A program made the position numbers and the translations under genes. A stretch of 12,231 bases of DNA from Rhodoferax sp. (GTDB taxonomy: Bacteria; Pseudomonadota; Gammaproteobacteria; Burkholderiales; Burkholderiaceae_C), in the NCBI GenBank assembly GCA_026785765.1, contig JAJAZK010000430.1, forward strand, positions 1 through 12,231. Direction: 5' to 3'. Below are positions 1-6,654 of the stretch, piece by piece. A model generated the notes under the pieces. That model was not told the origin of the DNA. It did no database searches and saw only the letters and a program-made list of their open reading frames with translations. Each line of letters opens with the position of its first letter. Position 1 is the stretch's first letter.

Positions 1-627
1 CTCGCCATACAGCTTCTTGCCACTGGCGACGGGGAAGTTCTCGGTGCCCTTGTCTTCGATCGCACGGCGCAGGCTGTCGTAATAGACGGCGTAGGCCTTT
101 TCGCGGGTGGCCGGGCTGACATAACGCTTTTTCGGGCGCGCGTTCTCCAGGTTGATACGGCGCTCGATTTCGGCCAGCGACTTCACCAGCTGGCGGCGTT
201 TTTCTTCCTGCGCGGCCTGCTCGGGCGAGGTGCTGGCGCGTTTGGGCTCTGGTGGCAACAAGGCCGCAAGCTGTTTGCGCACCTGCGCCAGCAGCACCGT
301 CTGCTGCTCCTTCAGCAACTGCACCGAACTCTGCGTCTGCTCCTCCTGCGTATCGCCAGCCTCGACCACAGTGGAGGGCGGCAATGGTGTCGTAGCGCGG
401 CCAGCGTCAGCGTCTCCACCACCGGCCATATTGGCCTGGGCAATGGCGCGCGCCTTGTCCGGGACCTCGTTGGTGCGCGCGTTGACCAGTATCACTTCCA
501 GCGGTGTGTCCTCAAACACGCGGTTGAATCGCTCCGGATCGACGAAACGGACCGTCAACACAGCCGCATGGACGACCACCGAAGCGCCCAAGGCGAGCTG
601 GAGGGTGCTGAAGGATCGCAGGTTCAC
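1..627 (-). CDS. tonB: TonB-family energy transducer, C-terminus cut off by window edge
   Basis: 209 codons are present and the frame stays open to base 1, so the end of the protein lies outside. It would couple proton motive force to outer-membrane transporters. The N-terminus (VNLRSFSTLQ) is followed by one hydrophobic segment at about residues 9-25, an inner-membrane anchor. A long Ala/Gln/Glu/Lys-rich middle follows (about 60-165). Then comes YVSPATREKAYAVYYDSL and NFPVASGKKLYGE, which resembles the entry to the TonB C-terminal domain of Burkholderiales TonB proteins. The start is taken as GTG at 627-625, because its GTGA overlaps the stop of the upstream RNase gene; no Shine-Dalgarno is visible, so translational coupling is likely. 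I recall aroE and mtgA following this gene in relatives. The family call is firm for the region seen; the exact transport partner is unknown. Confidence 0.85.
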   Translation of the reverse strand, partial: MNLRSFSTLQLALGASVVVHAAVLTVRFVDPERFNRVFEDTPLEVILVNARTNEVPDKARAIAQANMAGGGDADAGRATTPLPPSTVVEAGDTQEEQTQSSVQLLKEQQTVLLAQVRKQLAALLPPEPKRASTSPEQAAQEEKRRQLVKSLAEIERRINLENARPKKRYVSPATREKAYAVYYDSLRRAIEDKGTENFPVASGKKLYGE

Positions 628-2705
628 GACACTGAATTATCAACTGTGGGCGGCTCCGCGTCGGCCACATCCACGGCAATTGCAATCGGGCCGGCCACCA
701 CCTCATCTTCGTCGTCACTCGTTGACTCAAGACCTGGGCCCCGGTCCGTCGGCCCGGCTACTGCCAGGTCCAGGCGCTCCACCACTGTACCGACCAGGTC
801 CATCGTAATCTCGTCAATATCTCCAAGCTTTACGCGCACTTTGGCCGCGCGCGGCAGGTCGCGGGCGCCAACCACCTGCAACACCAGCGGCAACTGATCG
901 GCACGCACCATGTTCTCCTTGAAAACCGCCCCAACCAGTTCCGTTATCGCGTTCTGTTGCAGGTACTTCAGCGTCCAGAAGCGCTCCATCGCGCCCTGGT
1001 AAGCGTTGTAACTGGAGTAGGCGGCATCAAATGCGGAAATGACGGAGAACAACTCGGCGTCCTTGGGTTTGAATGGTGCCGCCAGCGCCGCAGTGCGACC
1101 ATGGCGCGCGCAGGCGATGATCTGCCACTGGTTGACCAGATCGGTGTAGCGGCGTAGCGGCGATGTGCTCCAGGCGTAACTCTTGACGCCAATGCCGGCA
1201 TGCGGCAAGGCCTTGGTTCCCATGCGCACCTTCACACCTGGGGCCAGGCTGGCCTGACTGCGGTAGATGGCTGGCACACCGAGCTCGGCCATCCAGTTTC
1301 CCCAGCTGCTGTTGGCCAGGATCATTGCCTCGGCCACGATCAGGTCCAGCGGTGCCCCACGCTGGCGCAGCGTGATCCGGACCTGTTCGCTGCCGTTGGG
1401 TTCGCCACCGGCGTTGCCGTGCAGCCGGAAGTTGTAGTCCGGACGGTTGAAGGTCTCCGGTTTGCCCCGCACCAGTTCACGCCCGGCCTTCAGATGGCGC
1501 GCCAGCCGGTACAGGAAGCCCAGTTGCTTGCGTAGCGCCTCGGCTGGCTCGGTCGCCGCACACTCACTTTGCGCAGGTTCGATGTGCGAGTTTTCCAGCC
1601 ACTCCTGGGTCACCACGGCATCGAGGTGGTCGTGGCGCAGGTTGGCCATGACGGGTACACGCTCCAGCCGCGTCTCGCTGCCCAGGATCTCCAGACTGCG
1701 CTCGTCCAGCCGCACATACAGGGAAACTGCCGGGCAGTCGCGGCCCTCCTGCAACGTGTAGGCCTGTACCACGGCGTCGGGCAACATGGTGATCTTGAAG
1801 CCGGGCATGTACACCGTCGACAGCCGGGACCGCGCCACAAGGTCTAGCGCCGAGCCTTTGCCCAGCGCAAGAGCGGGCGCCGCGATATGGATGCCAACCG
1901 TGACTTCGCCAGAGCCCAGGCCCGCCACGCTCAAGGCATCGTCGATCTCGGTCGTGGCGGAGTCGTCGATGGAGAATGCCTGGACCATGGCGCGCGGCAA
2001 ATCGTCCTTGACGGCGGGTGCATCCAGCGCCGGGAAGCCCATGCCTTGAGGGAAGTTTTCGAGCAGAAAGCGCTGCCAATGGAACTGGTAGGCGGAATCG
2101 ATCGCACCGGCTTTTTGCAACAGGTCCAGCGGCGCCAGCCGGGTGGCGCGTGCTGCCTCCACCACCGCCTTGTACTCCGGCGCATTCTTGTCTGGCTTGA
2201 ACAGAATCTTGTACAGGTGGTCACGCACCGGCTGCGGGCACTGCCCGGACGCGAGCTCGGTCACCCAGGCGCCGATTTGTGTCTGCACCTGCTGTTTCTT
2301 GTCGATCGCCGCAAGAGCCAGGGCAATCACATCCGCTGGCGCCTTGCGAAAGCGGCCCTTGCTGGCCCGTCGGAAGTAGTGCGGCGCCTCGTACAGACGA
2401 AACAAGGTGCCGGCCTGCTGCTCGAGTGTGGCATTGGCACTGAAGTAGTCGCGCGCCAGCTCGGCGAATCCGAATTCCTCAGGCGGCGAAAACTCCCACG
2501 CCAGCTCCAGTTCGATGGCCTGACTGACGGCCTGTGCGGCATCGACAAACTGGGCTGGTGCCGGCTTGTCGAAGCGCAGCAGCATGTTGGCCGCCTTCAC
2601 CTTGATGCGTTTGCCACTCTCGAGCTCCACCTGGGCCGATGATTCGGCCTCGGACAGGACACGACCGGCCATGAACTTGCCGCCTTCTTCAAACAATAGG
2701 AACAT
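624..2705 (-). CDS. RNase II-family (RNB domain) 3'-5' exoribonuclease
   Basis: This 693-residue protein degrades RNA from the 3' end in the cytoplasm. The RNB domain holds the acidic metal-binding motif SIDDSATTEIDDALS at 245-259. D247, D255 and D256 align with E. coli RNase II D201, D209 and D210, but the D207 position is Glu253. IVAEAMILANSSWG (456-469) and SPLRRYTDLVNQWQ (515-528) are the conserved RNB C-terminal blocks. A short N-terminal beta-rich domain (MFLLFEEGGKFMAGRV) comes first. A probable S1-like RNA-binding region spans about 585-645, and an acidic low-complexity tail (650-693) ends the protein. Overall length is near the usual RNase II size. The ATG at 2705 is the first residue of the conserved start; no Shine-Dalgarno precedes it. 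It overlaps the tonB start by four bases, so the two probably share an mRNA. It could be named rnb or vacB-like; I leave the symbol empty because rnb and rnr are hard to separate here. Confidence 0.92.
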   Translation of the reverse strand: MFLLFEEGGKFMAGRVLSEAESSAQVELESGKRIKVKAANMLLRFDKPAPAQFVDAAQAVSQAIELELAWEFSPPEEFGFAELARDYFSANATLEQQAGTLFRLYEAPHYFRRASKGRFRKAPADVIALALAAIDKKQQVQTQIGAWVTELASGQCPQPVRDHLYKILFKPDKNAPEYKAVVEAARATRLAPLDLLQKAGAIDSAYQFHWQRFLLENFPQGMGFPALDAPAVKDDLPRAMVQAFSIDDSATTEIDDALSVAGLGSGEVTVGIHIAAPALALGKGSALDLVARSRLSTVYMPGFKITMLPDAVVQAYTLQEGRDCPAVSLYVRLDERSLEILGSETRLERVPVMANLRHDHLDAVVTQEWLENSHIEPAQSECAATEPAEALRKQLGFLYRLARHLKAGRELVRGKPETFNRPDYNFRLHGNAGGEPNGSEQVRITLRQRGAPLDLIVAEAMILANSSWGNWMAELGVPAIYRSQASLAPGVKVRMGTKALPHAGIGVKSYAWSTSPLRRYTDLVNQWQIIACARHGRTAALAAPFKPKDAELFSVISAFDAAYSSYNAYQGAMERFWTLKYLQQNAITELVGAVFKENMVRADQLPLVLQVVGARDLPRAAKVRVKLGDIDEITMDLVGTVVERLDLAVAGPTDRGPGLESTSDDEDEVVAGPIAIAVDVADAEPPTVDNSVS

Positions 2706-2783
2706 GCCGGAATTGTCCCAGCAATTGGCCGACTACCCTGATTGGCGCGCCGGATGCGCAACCGGACACGGGATAATCGCGGC
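2706..2783. promoter_or_regulatory. Divergent promoter region of the RNase gene and rodA
   Basis: Only 78 bases separate the two start codons. On the minus strand, TGG-GACAAT (extended -10 type, 2720 to 2712) ends six bases before the RNase ATG. On the plus strand, GATAAT (2772-2777) ends six bases before the rodA ATG. Neither has a recognisable -35 at the usual distance or a Shine-Dalgarno, so transcription may begin at or next to the A of each ATG. A small dyad AATTG-N6-CAATT (2711-2726) overlaps the minus-strand -10; it could be an operator half-site pair or chance. The promoter calls are by eye. Confidence 0.5.
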
Positions 2784-3938
2784 ATGGCCGTCGTGTTTGA
2801 AAAGCCCCCGCTCTGGGCCCGTATCGTGCCCTGGTTCAAAGGTTTTGATACGCCGTTGGTGGTGGTGGTGCTGATGCTCGCCAGTGCCGGTCTGCTGACC
2901 ATGTATTCGTCGGGATTCGACCACGGCACCCGGTTCGCGGACCATGGCCGCAATATGTTGATCGCGTTCGCTCTGATGTTCCTGGTGGCCCAGGTCCCAC
3001 CGCAGCGCCTGATGGCAGTCGCGGTCCCACTGTACGTATTGGGCGTGGCACTGCTGGTGGCAGTAGCGCTGTTTGGCGTTACCAAAAAAGGCGCTACCCG
3101 CTGGCTCAACCTGGGCGTGACGATACAGCCCAGTGAGATCCTCAAGATCGCGATACCGCTGGTGCTGGCCTGGTGGTTCCAGAAACGCGAGGGCCAACTG
3201 CGGCCGCTGGATTTCCTGGTGGGCGGGCTGCTGCTGGCGTTGCCAGTCGCAATGATCATGAAACAACCCGATCTGGGAACCGCCCTGCTGGTGCTTTCGG
3301 CCGGGTTGTCGGTGATTTTCTTCGCCGGTCTGCGCTGGCGGCTGGTGGTTCCACCGGCCTTGTTGTTCGTGTTGCTGGTGCTGCTGCTGGTGACGTTCGA
3401 ACCCGATTTGTGCGCGGACGGTGTGCGCTGGGTGGTGCTGCGCGACTATCAGCAACAACGCATCTGCACGCTGCTCGACCCGACCAAGGATCCGCTGGGC
3501 AAGGGTTTTCATATCATCCAGGGAATGATCGCCATCGGTTCGGGCGGCGTTTGGGGCAAGGGCTTCATGCAGGGCACGCAAACCCACCTGGAGTTCATTC
3601 CCGAGCGCACGACCGATTTCATCTTCGCCGCCTTCTCCGAAGAGTTCGGACTGCTTGGCAACCTGTTGCTGCTCGGCGCGTTCCTGTTCCTGGTGCTGCG
3701 CGCGCTGACCATCGCACTGGATGCACCCACCGTTTTCTCACGCCTGCTGGCGGGTGCGCTGGCAATGATTTTTTTCTCTTACGCATTTGTGAACGTAGGC
3801 ATGGTGAGCGGCATCTTGCCGGTGGTGGGCGTACCGCTGCCTTTCATCAGTTATGGCGGCACCGCAATGGTGACGCTGGGACTGGCGCTGGGCATGCTGA
3901 TGTCGATTGCCAAGTCCAAACGCCTGGTGCAATCGTGA
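2784..3938 (+). CDS. rodA: RodA, SEDS-family peptidoglycan glycosyltransferase for cell elongation
   Basis: A 384-residue multi-pass inner-membrane protein that polymerises glycan strands from lipid II with its partner PBP2 in the elongasome. About ten hydrophobic segments are visible. Diagnostic blocks are RWLNLGVTIQPSE (106-118), MKQPDLGTALLV (159-170), DPLGKGFHIIQGMIAIGSGG (236-255), GTQTHLEFIPERTTDFIF (264-281) and GILPVVGVPLPFISYGG (343-359). Asp278 in TTDFIF aligns with the essential E. coli RodA Asp262. GILPVVGVPLP is typical of RodA rather than FtsW. ATG at 2784 is preferred over a start 14 codons upstream, because MAVVFEKPPLW looks like the family start and the earlier one would lie upstream of the GATAAT element. 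The stop overlaps a possible GTG start of the next gene. The mreBCD and mrdA genes that often accompany rodA are not in the window, at least upstream. Confidence 0.95.
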   Translation: MAVVFEKPPLWARIVPWFKGFDTPLVVVVLMLASAGLLTMYSSGFDHGTRFADHGRNMLIAFALMFLVAQVPPQRLMAVAVPLYVLGVALLVAVALFGVTKKGATRWLNLGVTIQPSEILKIAIPLVLAWWFQKREGQLRPLDFLVGGLLLALPVAMIMKQPDLGTALLVLSAGLSVIFFAGLRWRLVVPPALLFVLLVLLLVTFEPDLCADGVRWVVLRDYQQQRICTLLDPTKDPLGKGFHIIQGMIAIGSGGVWGKGFMQGTQTHLEFIPERTTDFIFAAFSEEFGLLGNLLLLGAFLFLVLRALTIALDAPTVFSRLLAGALAMIFFSYAFVNVGMVSGILPVVGVPLPFISYGGTAMVTLGLALGMLMSIAKSKRLVQS

Positions 3939-3997
3939 GCACCGCCGGGCCGCTCCCAAGGCGCTCGGTACCGCAGCCGCCAGGCGAAAGTACTCCT

Positions 3998-4879
3998 GTG
4001 AGTACGCATTTCCCGGTCTCCATCATCGGCGTTGGCAACATGGGCAGTGCAATGGCGCAGCACCTGTTGTCCGACGGGTGGACCGTCCACGTACACGATC
4101 TGGACCAGAGCCGCTGCGACGCCCTGGCGGCGTTGGGCGCCACCAGCCATCCCGGCGCGGCGGCTGCCGCCGCCAGTGCCAAGACCTGTATTGTGTGTGT
4201 GGTCACGGCCGAGCAGGCCTGCGACGTAGTGTTCGGCGCGGGTGGCGTCGGCGCCGCCATGGCGCTGGGGAGTTGTGTTGTGCTGTGTCCAACCATGGCC
4301 CCGCAAGAGGTGCACGACATTGCCGAAAGGTTGCGGCCGCTGGGCATTTTCTGCGTCGACGCGCCGATGTCGGGAGGACCGGCGCGGGCGCGCGACGGCA
4401 GTATGAGCCTGATGGTGGCCTGCCCGGACATGGTGTTCGAACGCCAGCGTCCCCTGCTGCAGACTTTGTCGTCCAGGCTGTTCCGTATCAGTGAGCGCCC
4501 CGGTGATGGCGCACGCACCAAACTGGTCAACAACCTGGCGGCGGGGATCAATCTGGTGGCTGCGGCCGAGGTGCTGGTGATGGCCGGGCGCATGGGGCTG
4601 GACGCGACACGCACGCTGCAGGTGATCGAGCAGTCCAGCGGCCAAAGTTGGATCGGCTCGGAGCGGATGCGCCGCGCAATCGCAGGCGATCTGGCGCCGC
4701 GGGCGCACATGAGCCTGCTGGAAAAGGACACCCGGCTCGCCGTGCAGGCGGCGCTGGCGGCAGGATTCCAGGGGCCGTTGGGGGCAAGCGCAAGGGACGT
4801 GTTCGCCAAGGCCAGCGCCGCCGGACTCGCTGATGCGGACGACGCGGCACTGTTGCAGTGGCTGCAGCAATCGGAGTGA
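3998..4879 (+). CDS. NAD(P)-dependent oxidoreductase, 3-hydroxyisobutyrate dehydrogenase family
   Basis: A 293-residue soluble beta-hydroxyacid dehydrogenase, the usual family length. The Rossmann dinucleotide motif GVGNMG is at 11-16; the acidic VHDLD (32-36) after the second strand favours NAD over NADP (inference). The substrate-binding block DAPMSGGPARARDGSM (121-136) and the catalytic-lysine region RTKLVNN (173-179, Lys175) are intact, and LEKDTRLA (241-248) is the second conserved Lys-Asp block. The substrate cannot be told: 3-hydroxyisobutyrate, tartronate semialdehyde and L-threonate dehydrogenases share these motifs. GTG at 3998 places the Rossmann strand at the normal distance. An in-frame GTG at 3935 overlaps the rodA stop as GTGA and would add 21 Pro/Arg-rich residues; neither start has a good Shine-Dalgarno. 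Probably cotranscribed with rodA. Confidence 0.88.
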   Translation: MSTHFPVSIIGVGNMGSAMAQHLLSDGWTVHVHDLDQSRCDALAALGATSHPGAAAAAASAKTCIVCVVTAEQACDVVFGAGGVGAAMALGSCVVLCPTMAPQEVHDIAERLRPLGIFCVDAPMSGGPARARDGSMSLMVACPDMVFERQRPLLQTLSSRLFRISERPGDGARTKLVNNLAAGINLVAAAEVLVMAGRMGLDATRTLQVIEQSSGQSWIGSERMRRAIAGDLAPRAHMSLLEKDTRLAVQAALAAGFQGPLGASARDVFAKASAAGLADADDAALLQWLQQSE

Positions 4880-4979
4880 AGCGCGCTTCATCCAGTGCGC
4901 CTGTGGCGCCAGTCCACAGCCGGCAACTGTCAGTCGCCAGTCGCCAACAGGGTCTATCGTGCGCTCGCTAAAATACACC
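4880..4979 (+). promoter_or_regulatory. tldD upstream region with -10-like element, hairpin and short repeats
   Basis: TAAAAT (4969-4974) ends five bases before the tldD ATG, with no clear -35 and no Shine-Dalgarno. Upstream is a perfect six-pair hairpin CTGTGG/CCACAG (4901-4906 and 4914-4919) without a T tract. CAGTCGC is duplicated in tandem (4931-4944), and CGCCAGTC occurs at 4907 and again at 4936. The hairpin may weakly end the rodA transcript or be chance. The promoter is a by-eye call. Confidence 0.4.
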
Positions 4980-6440
4980 ATGATCTCCCGCGAACCCACC
5001 ATTGAACGATTGGCCATCGCAAAGGCCCTGTTGTTGACACCGTTCGGCCTGGACGAATCCCACCTGTCCCGAGCCTTGGCCGAAATCAAGGCGCACCAGG
5101 TCGATGAAGCCGACCTCTACTTCCAGTACACCCGCAGCGAGGGTTGGAGTCTGGAAGAAGGCATCGTGAAAACCGGCTCCTTCAGCATCGACCAGGGTGT
5201 CGGGGTACGCGCCGTCAGCGGCGAGAAAACTGCCTTTGCGTATTCGGACGACATATCAAATGCCTCGCTGCTCGACGCCGCGCGTACGGTACGTTCCATA
5301 TCGCGCGCCGCCCAAGGTGCCAAGACCCGGCTGACGCGCCGCAAACTGGCGCCTGCGCGTTCCCTCTATCCGGACCTGGACCCGATCACGACGCTGGACA
5401 GCAACACCAAGGTCGAGTTGCTGGGCCGGGTCGAAAAAATGGCCCGTGCACGTGATCCGCGGGTGGTGCAGGTCATGGCTGGCCTGGCCAGCGAATACGA
5501 CGTGGTGCTGGTGGCGCGCGCCGACGGTACCATTGCCGCCGATGTGCGGCCGCTGGTTCGGCTCAGCCTGACGGTAATTGCCGAGCAAAAAGGCCGACGC
5601 GAGATGGGCAGCGCCGGCGGCGGCGGCCGCTTCGGCCTGGCCTACTTCGACGATGCAATGATCACGCGGTACGTAGACGAAGCGGTGGGTGCGGCCTTGA
5701 CCAATCTGGAGTCGCGGCCGGTTCCGGCCGGGGAAATGACGGTAGTACTCGGCCCGGGCTGGCCGGGCGTGTTGTTGCACGAAGCCATTGGCCACGGGCT
5801 CGAGGGAGACTTCAACCGCAAGGGCTCGAGCGCCTTTAGCGGCCGTATCGGGCAGCGCGTGGCGGCCAAAGGCGTGACTGTGCTCGACGACGGCACCATC
5901 CCCGACCGGCGCGGTTCACTCAACGTGGACGACGAGGGTTATGCAAGCCAGCGCAACGTTCTGATCGAGGACGGGATTCTCAAGGGTTACATCCAGGATT
6001 CGATGAACGCGCGTCTCAGCGGCACGGTTCCGACCGGAAACGGGCGCCGCGAAAGTTACGCCCATGTTCCGATGCCGCGCATGACCAACACTTATATGCT
6101 GGGTGGCGACAAGGTGCCGGCGGAAATCATTGCCAGCATTCAGCGTGGCCTGTACGCCACCAATTTCGGCGGCGGCCAGGTCGACATCACATCCGGCAAG
6201 TTTGTCTTTTCGGCCAGCGAGGCGTTCTGGGTCGAAAAAGGGAAAATCCTGTATCCGGTGAAAGGGGCCACCATCGTGGGCAACGGGCCAGATGCGCTGA
6301 CCCGCGTGACGATGATCGGCAACGACATGCGCCTGGACAGCGGCGTTGGCGTCTGTGGGAAGGAAGGCCAGAGTGTGCCGGTCGGCGTCGGCCAACCCAC
6401 ACTGCGCATCGACGGCCTGACTGTCGGCGGCACCGCCTGA
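4980..6440 (+). CDS. tldD: TldD, metalloprotease subunit (TldD/PmbA family)
   Basis: A 486-residue cytoplasmic protein that, with TldE (PmbA), forms a zinc protease degrading unfolded peptides; in other bacteria it helps mature microcins and acts on CcdA. The metal-binding helix HEAIGHGLEGD starts at His267 (HExxxH). Also present are the family blocks ADLYFQYT near the N-terminus, GVGVRAVSGEKTAFAYSDD, MTNTYMLGG, SGKFVFSASEAFWVEKGKI and, at the C-terminus, GVCGKEGQSVPVGVGQPTLR with Cys459. The length is the family norm. ATG at 4980 is chosen because the N-terminus (MISREPTIERL) matches the usual position; a longer in-frame start at 4833 lies inside the previous gene. No pmbA/tldE is in this window. 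The aroG leader begins 39 bases after the stop. Confidence 0.96.
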   Translation: MISREPTIERLAIAKALLLTPFGLDESHLSRALAEIKAHQVDEADLYFQYTRSEGWSLEEGIVKTGSFSIDQGVGVRAVSGEKTAFAYSDDISNASLLDAARTVRSISRAAQGAKTRLTRRKLAPARSLYPDLDPITTLDSNTKVELLGRVEKMARARDPRVVQVMAGLASEYDVVLVARADGTIAADVRPLVRLSLTVIAEQKGRREMGSAGGGGRFGLAYFDDAMITRYVDEAVGAALTNLESRPVPAGEMTVVLGPGWPGVLLHEAIGHGLEGDFNRKGSSAFSGRIGQRVAAKGVTVLDDGTIPDRRGSLNVDDEGYASQRNVLIEDGILKGYIQDSMNARLSGTVPTGNGRRESYAHVPMPRMTNTYMLGGDKVPAEIIASIQRGLYATNFGGGQVDITSGKFVFSASEAFWVEKGKILYPVKGATIVGNGPDALTRVTMIGNDMRLDSGVGVCGKEGQSVPVGVGQPTLRIDGLTVGGTA

Positions 6441-6463
6441 GCCGTCACACCCGGATTGCTTCA

Positions 6464-6472
6464 TGCTACAGT
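6464..6472 (+). promoter_or_regulatory. Candidate extended -10 promoter for the aroG leader
   Basis: TGC-TACAGT has the TGn extended -10 form. Its last base is seven bases before the ATG of the leader peptide, so a transcript would start at or very near A6480. No matching -35 was found at 16-18 bases. TTAATT (6472-6477) is an alternative, less well placed. Inference by eye. Confidence 0.4.
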
Positions 6473-6479
6473 TAATTAC

Positions 6480-6548
6480 ATGACATCGGCCCGGTTTTTC
6501 TCTGGCTTCTTTTGGTTCTCGCGCATCGGCAGCGCACGGGAGATCTAG
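6480..6548 (+). CDS. Phe-rich leader peptide of aroG attenuator
   Basis: ATG to TAG encodes 22 residues containing RFFSGFFWFSR: five Phe codons (6495-6500, 6507-6512, 6516-6518) plus one Trp within eight codons. Such clustered control codons are the hallmark of ribosome-mediated attenuation, as in the E. coli pheA leader (FFFAFFFTF). The peptide would have no function beyond making ribosome progress depend on charged tRNA-Phe. It has no Shine-Dalgarno, fitting either leaderless translation from A6480 or an unseen weak site. It sits between tldD and a strong terminator hairpin ahead of aroG, whose product starts Phe biosynthesis. What is seen is the ORF and the codon cluster; regulation by Phe is inferred from that precedent. 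Confidence 0.75.
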   Translation: MTSARFFSGFFWFSRIGSAREI

Positions 6549-6608
6549 ACAGTTTCCAAAACTCGACGGAGATTTCTGTAAAACCGCCGGCGATCCCGGC
6601 GGTTTTTT
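6521..6608 (+). promoter_or_regulatory. Putative Phe attenuator structures (pause, antiterminator, terminator)
   Basis: Three elements can be paired by eye. A small hairpin GCGC/GCGC (6521-6524 with 6532-6535) follows the Phe codons. TCGGCAG (6526-6532) can pair with CCGCCGG (6584-6590), the left arm of the terminator, in six of seven positions including one G-U, giving a possible antiterminator. The terminator itself is 6580-6606. A ribosome stalled on the early Phe codons would leave 6526-6532 free; one that reaches the TAG at 6546 would cover it and let the terminator form. AGTTT/AAACT (6551-6563) and ACAG/CTGT (6549-6552 with 6576-6579) are extra weak pairings. The antiterminator is much weaker than the terminator, so this assignment is tentative. 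Confidence 0.45.
6580..6608 (+). terminator. Intrinsic terminator (attenuator) upstream of aroG
   Basis: AAAACCGCCGG (6580-6590) pairs perfectly with CCGGCGGTTTT (6596-6606) around a five-base loop CGATC. The T run continues to 6608, followed by G and a further T stretch. This is the clearest hairpin in the window. It lies 46 bases before the aroG ATG, downstream of the Phe-rich leader, so it reads best as the attenuator. It would also stop read-through from tldD. Confidence 0.85.
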
Positions 6609-6644
6609 GTTTTTTACGCACCCGTTTAGCCACAAATCCGTTCC

Positions 6645-6649
6645 AGGAG
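6645..6649 (+). promoter_or_regulatory. Shine-Dalgarno of aroG
   Basis: AGGAG five bases before ATG 6655 fixes the aroG start. It rejects an in-frame TTG at 6607 that lies inside the terminator T tract. It is the best ribosome binding site in the window. Confidence 0.8.
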
Positions 6650-6654
6650 CCACC

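Noticed and set aside
152..808. Plus-strand ORF of 218 codons
   Set aside because: It lies antisense to the tonB and RNase genes, both with clear family motifs; composition is that of a GC-rich shadow frame.
3173..4879. Long 568-codon reading of the dehydrogenase frame from 3173
   Set aside because: The first 250-odd codons overlap rodA out of frame and show no family similarity; homology begins near 3998.
4833..4979. Upstream start for tldD at 4833
   Set aside because: It would overlap the dehydrogenase gene and add 49 unconserved residues; ATG 4980 fits the family N-terminus.
3851..5089. 412-codon minus-strand ORF
   Set aside because: Fully antisense to the dehydrogenase and the starts of its neighbours; low-complexity shadow without motifs.
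6463..6483. Six-codon ORF (MLQLIT) whose stop overlaps the Phe leader start as ATGA
   Set aside because: It overlaps the proposed -10, so it is probably not transcribed; no ribosome binding site.
6491..6499. CGGTTTT (6492-6498) pairing with AAAACCG of the terminator as antiterminator
   Set aside because: It lies under the first Phe codons, which a stalled ribosome would cover, so it cannot serve in the starved state.
6607..6654. TTG start for aroG at 6607
   Set aside because: It lies within the terminator T tract and lacks a ribosome binding site; AGGAG before ATG 6655 decides.
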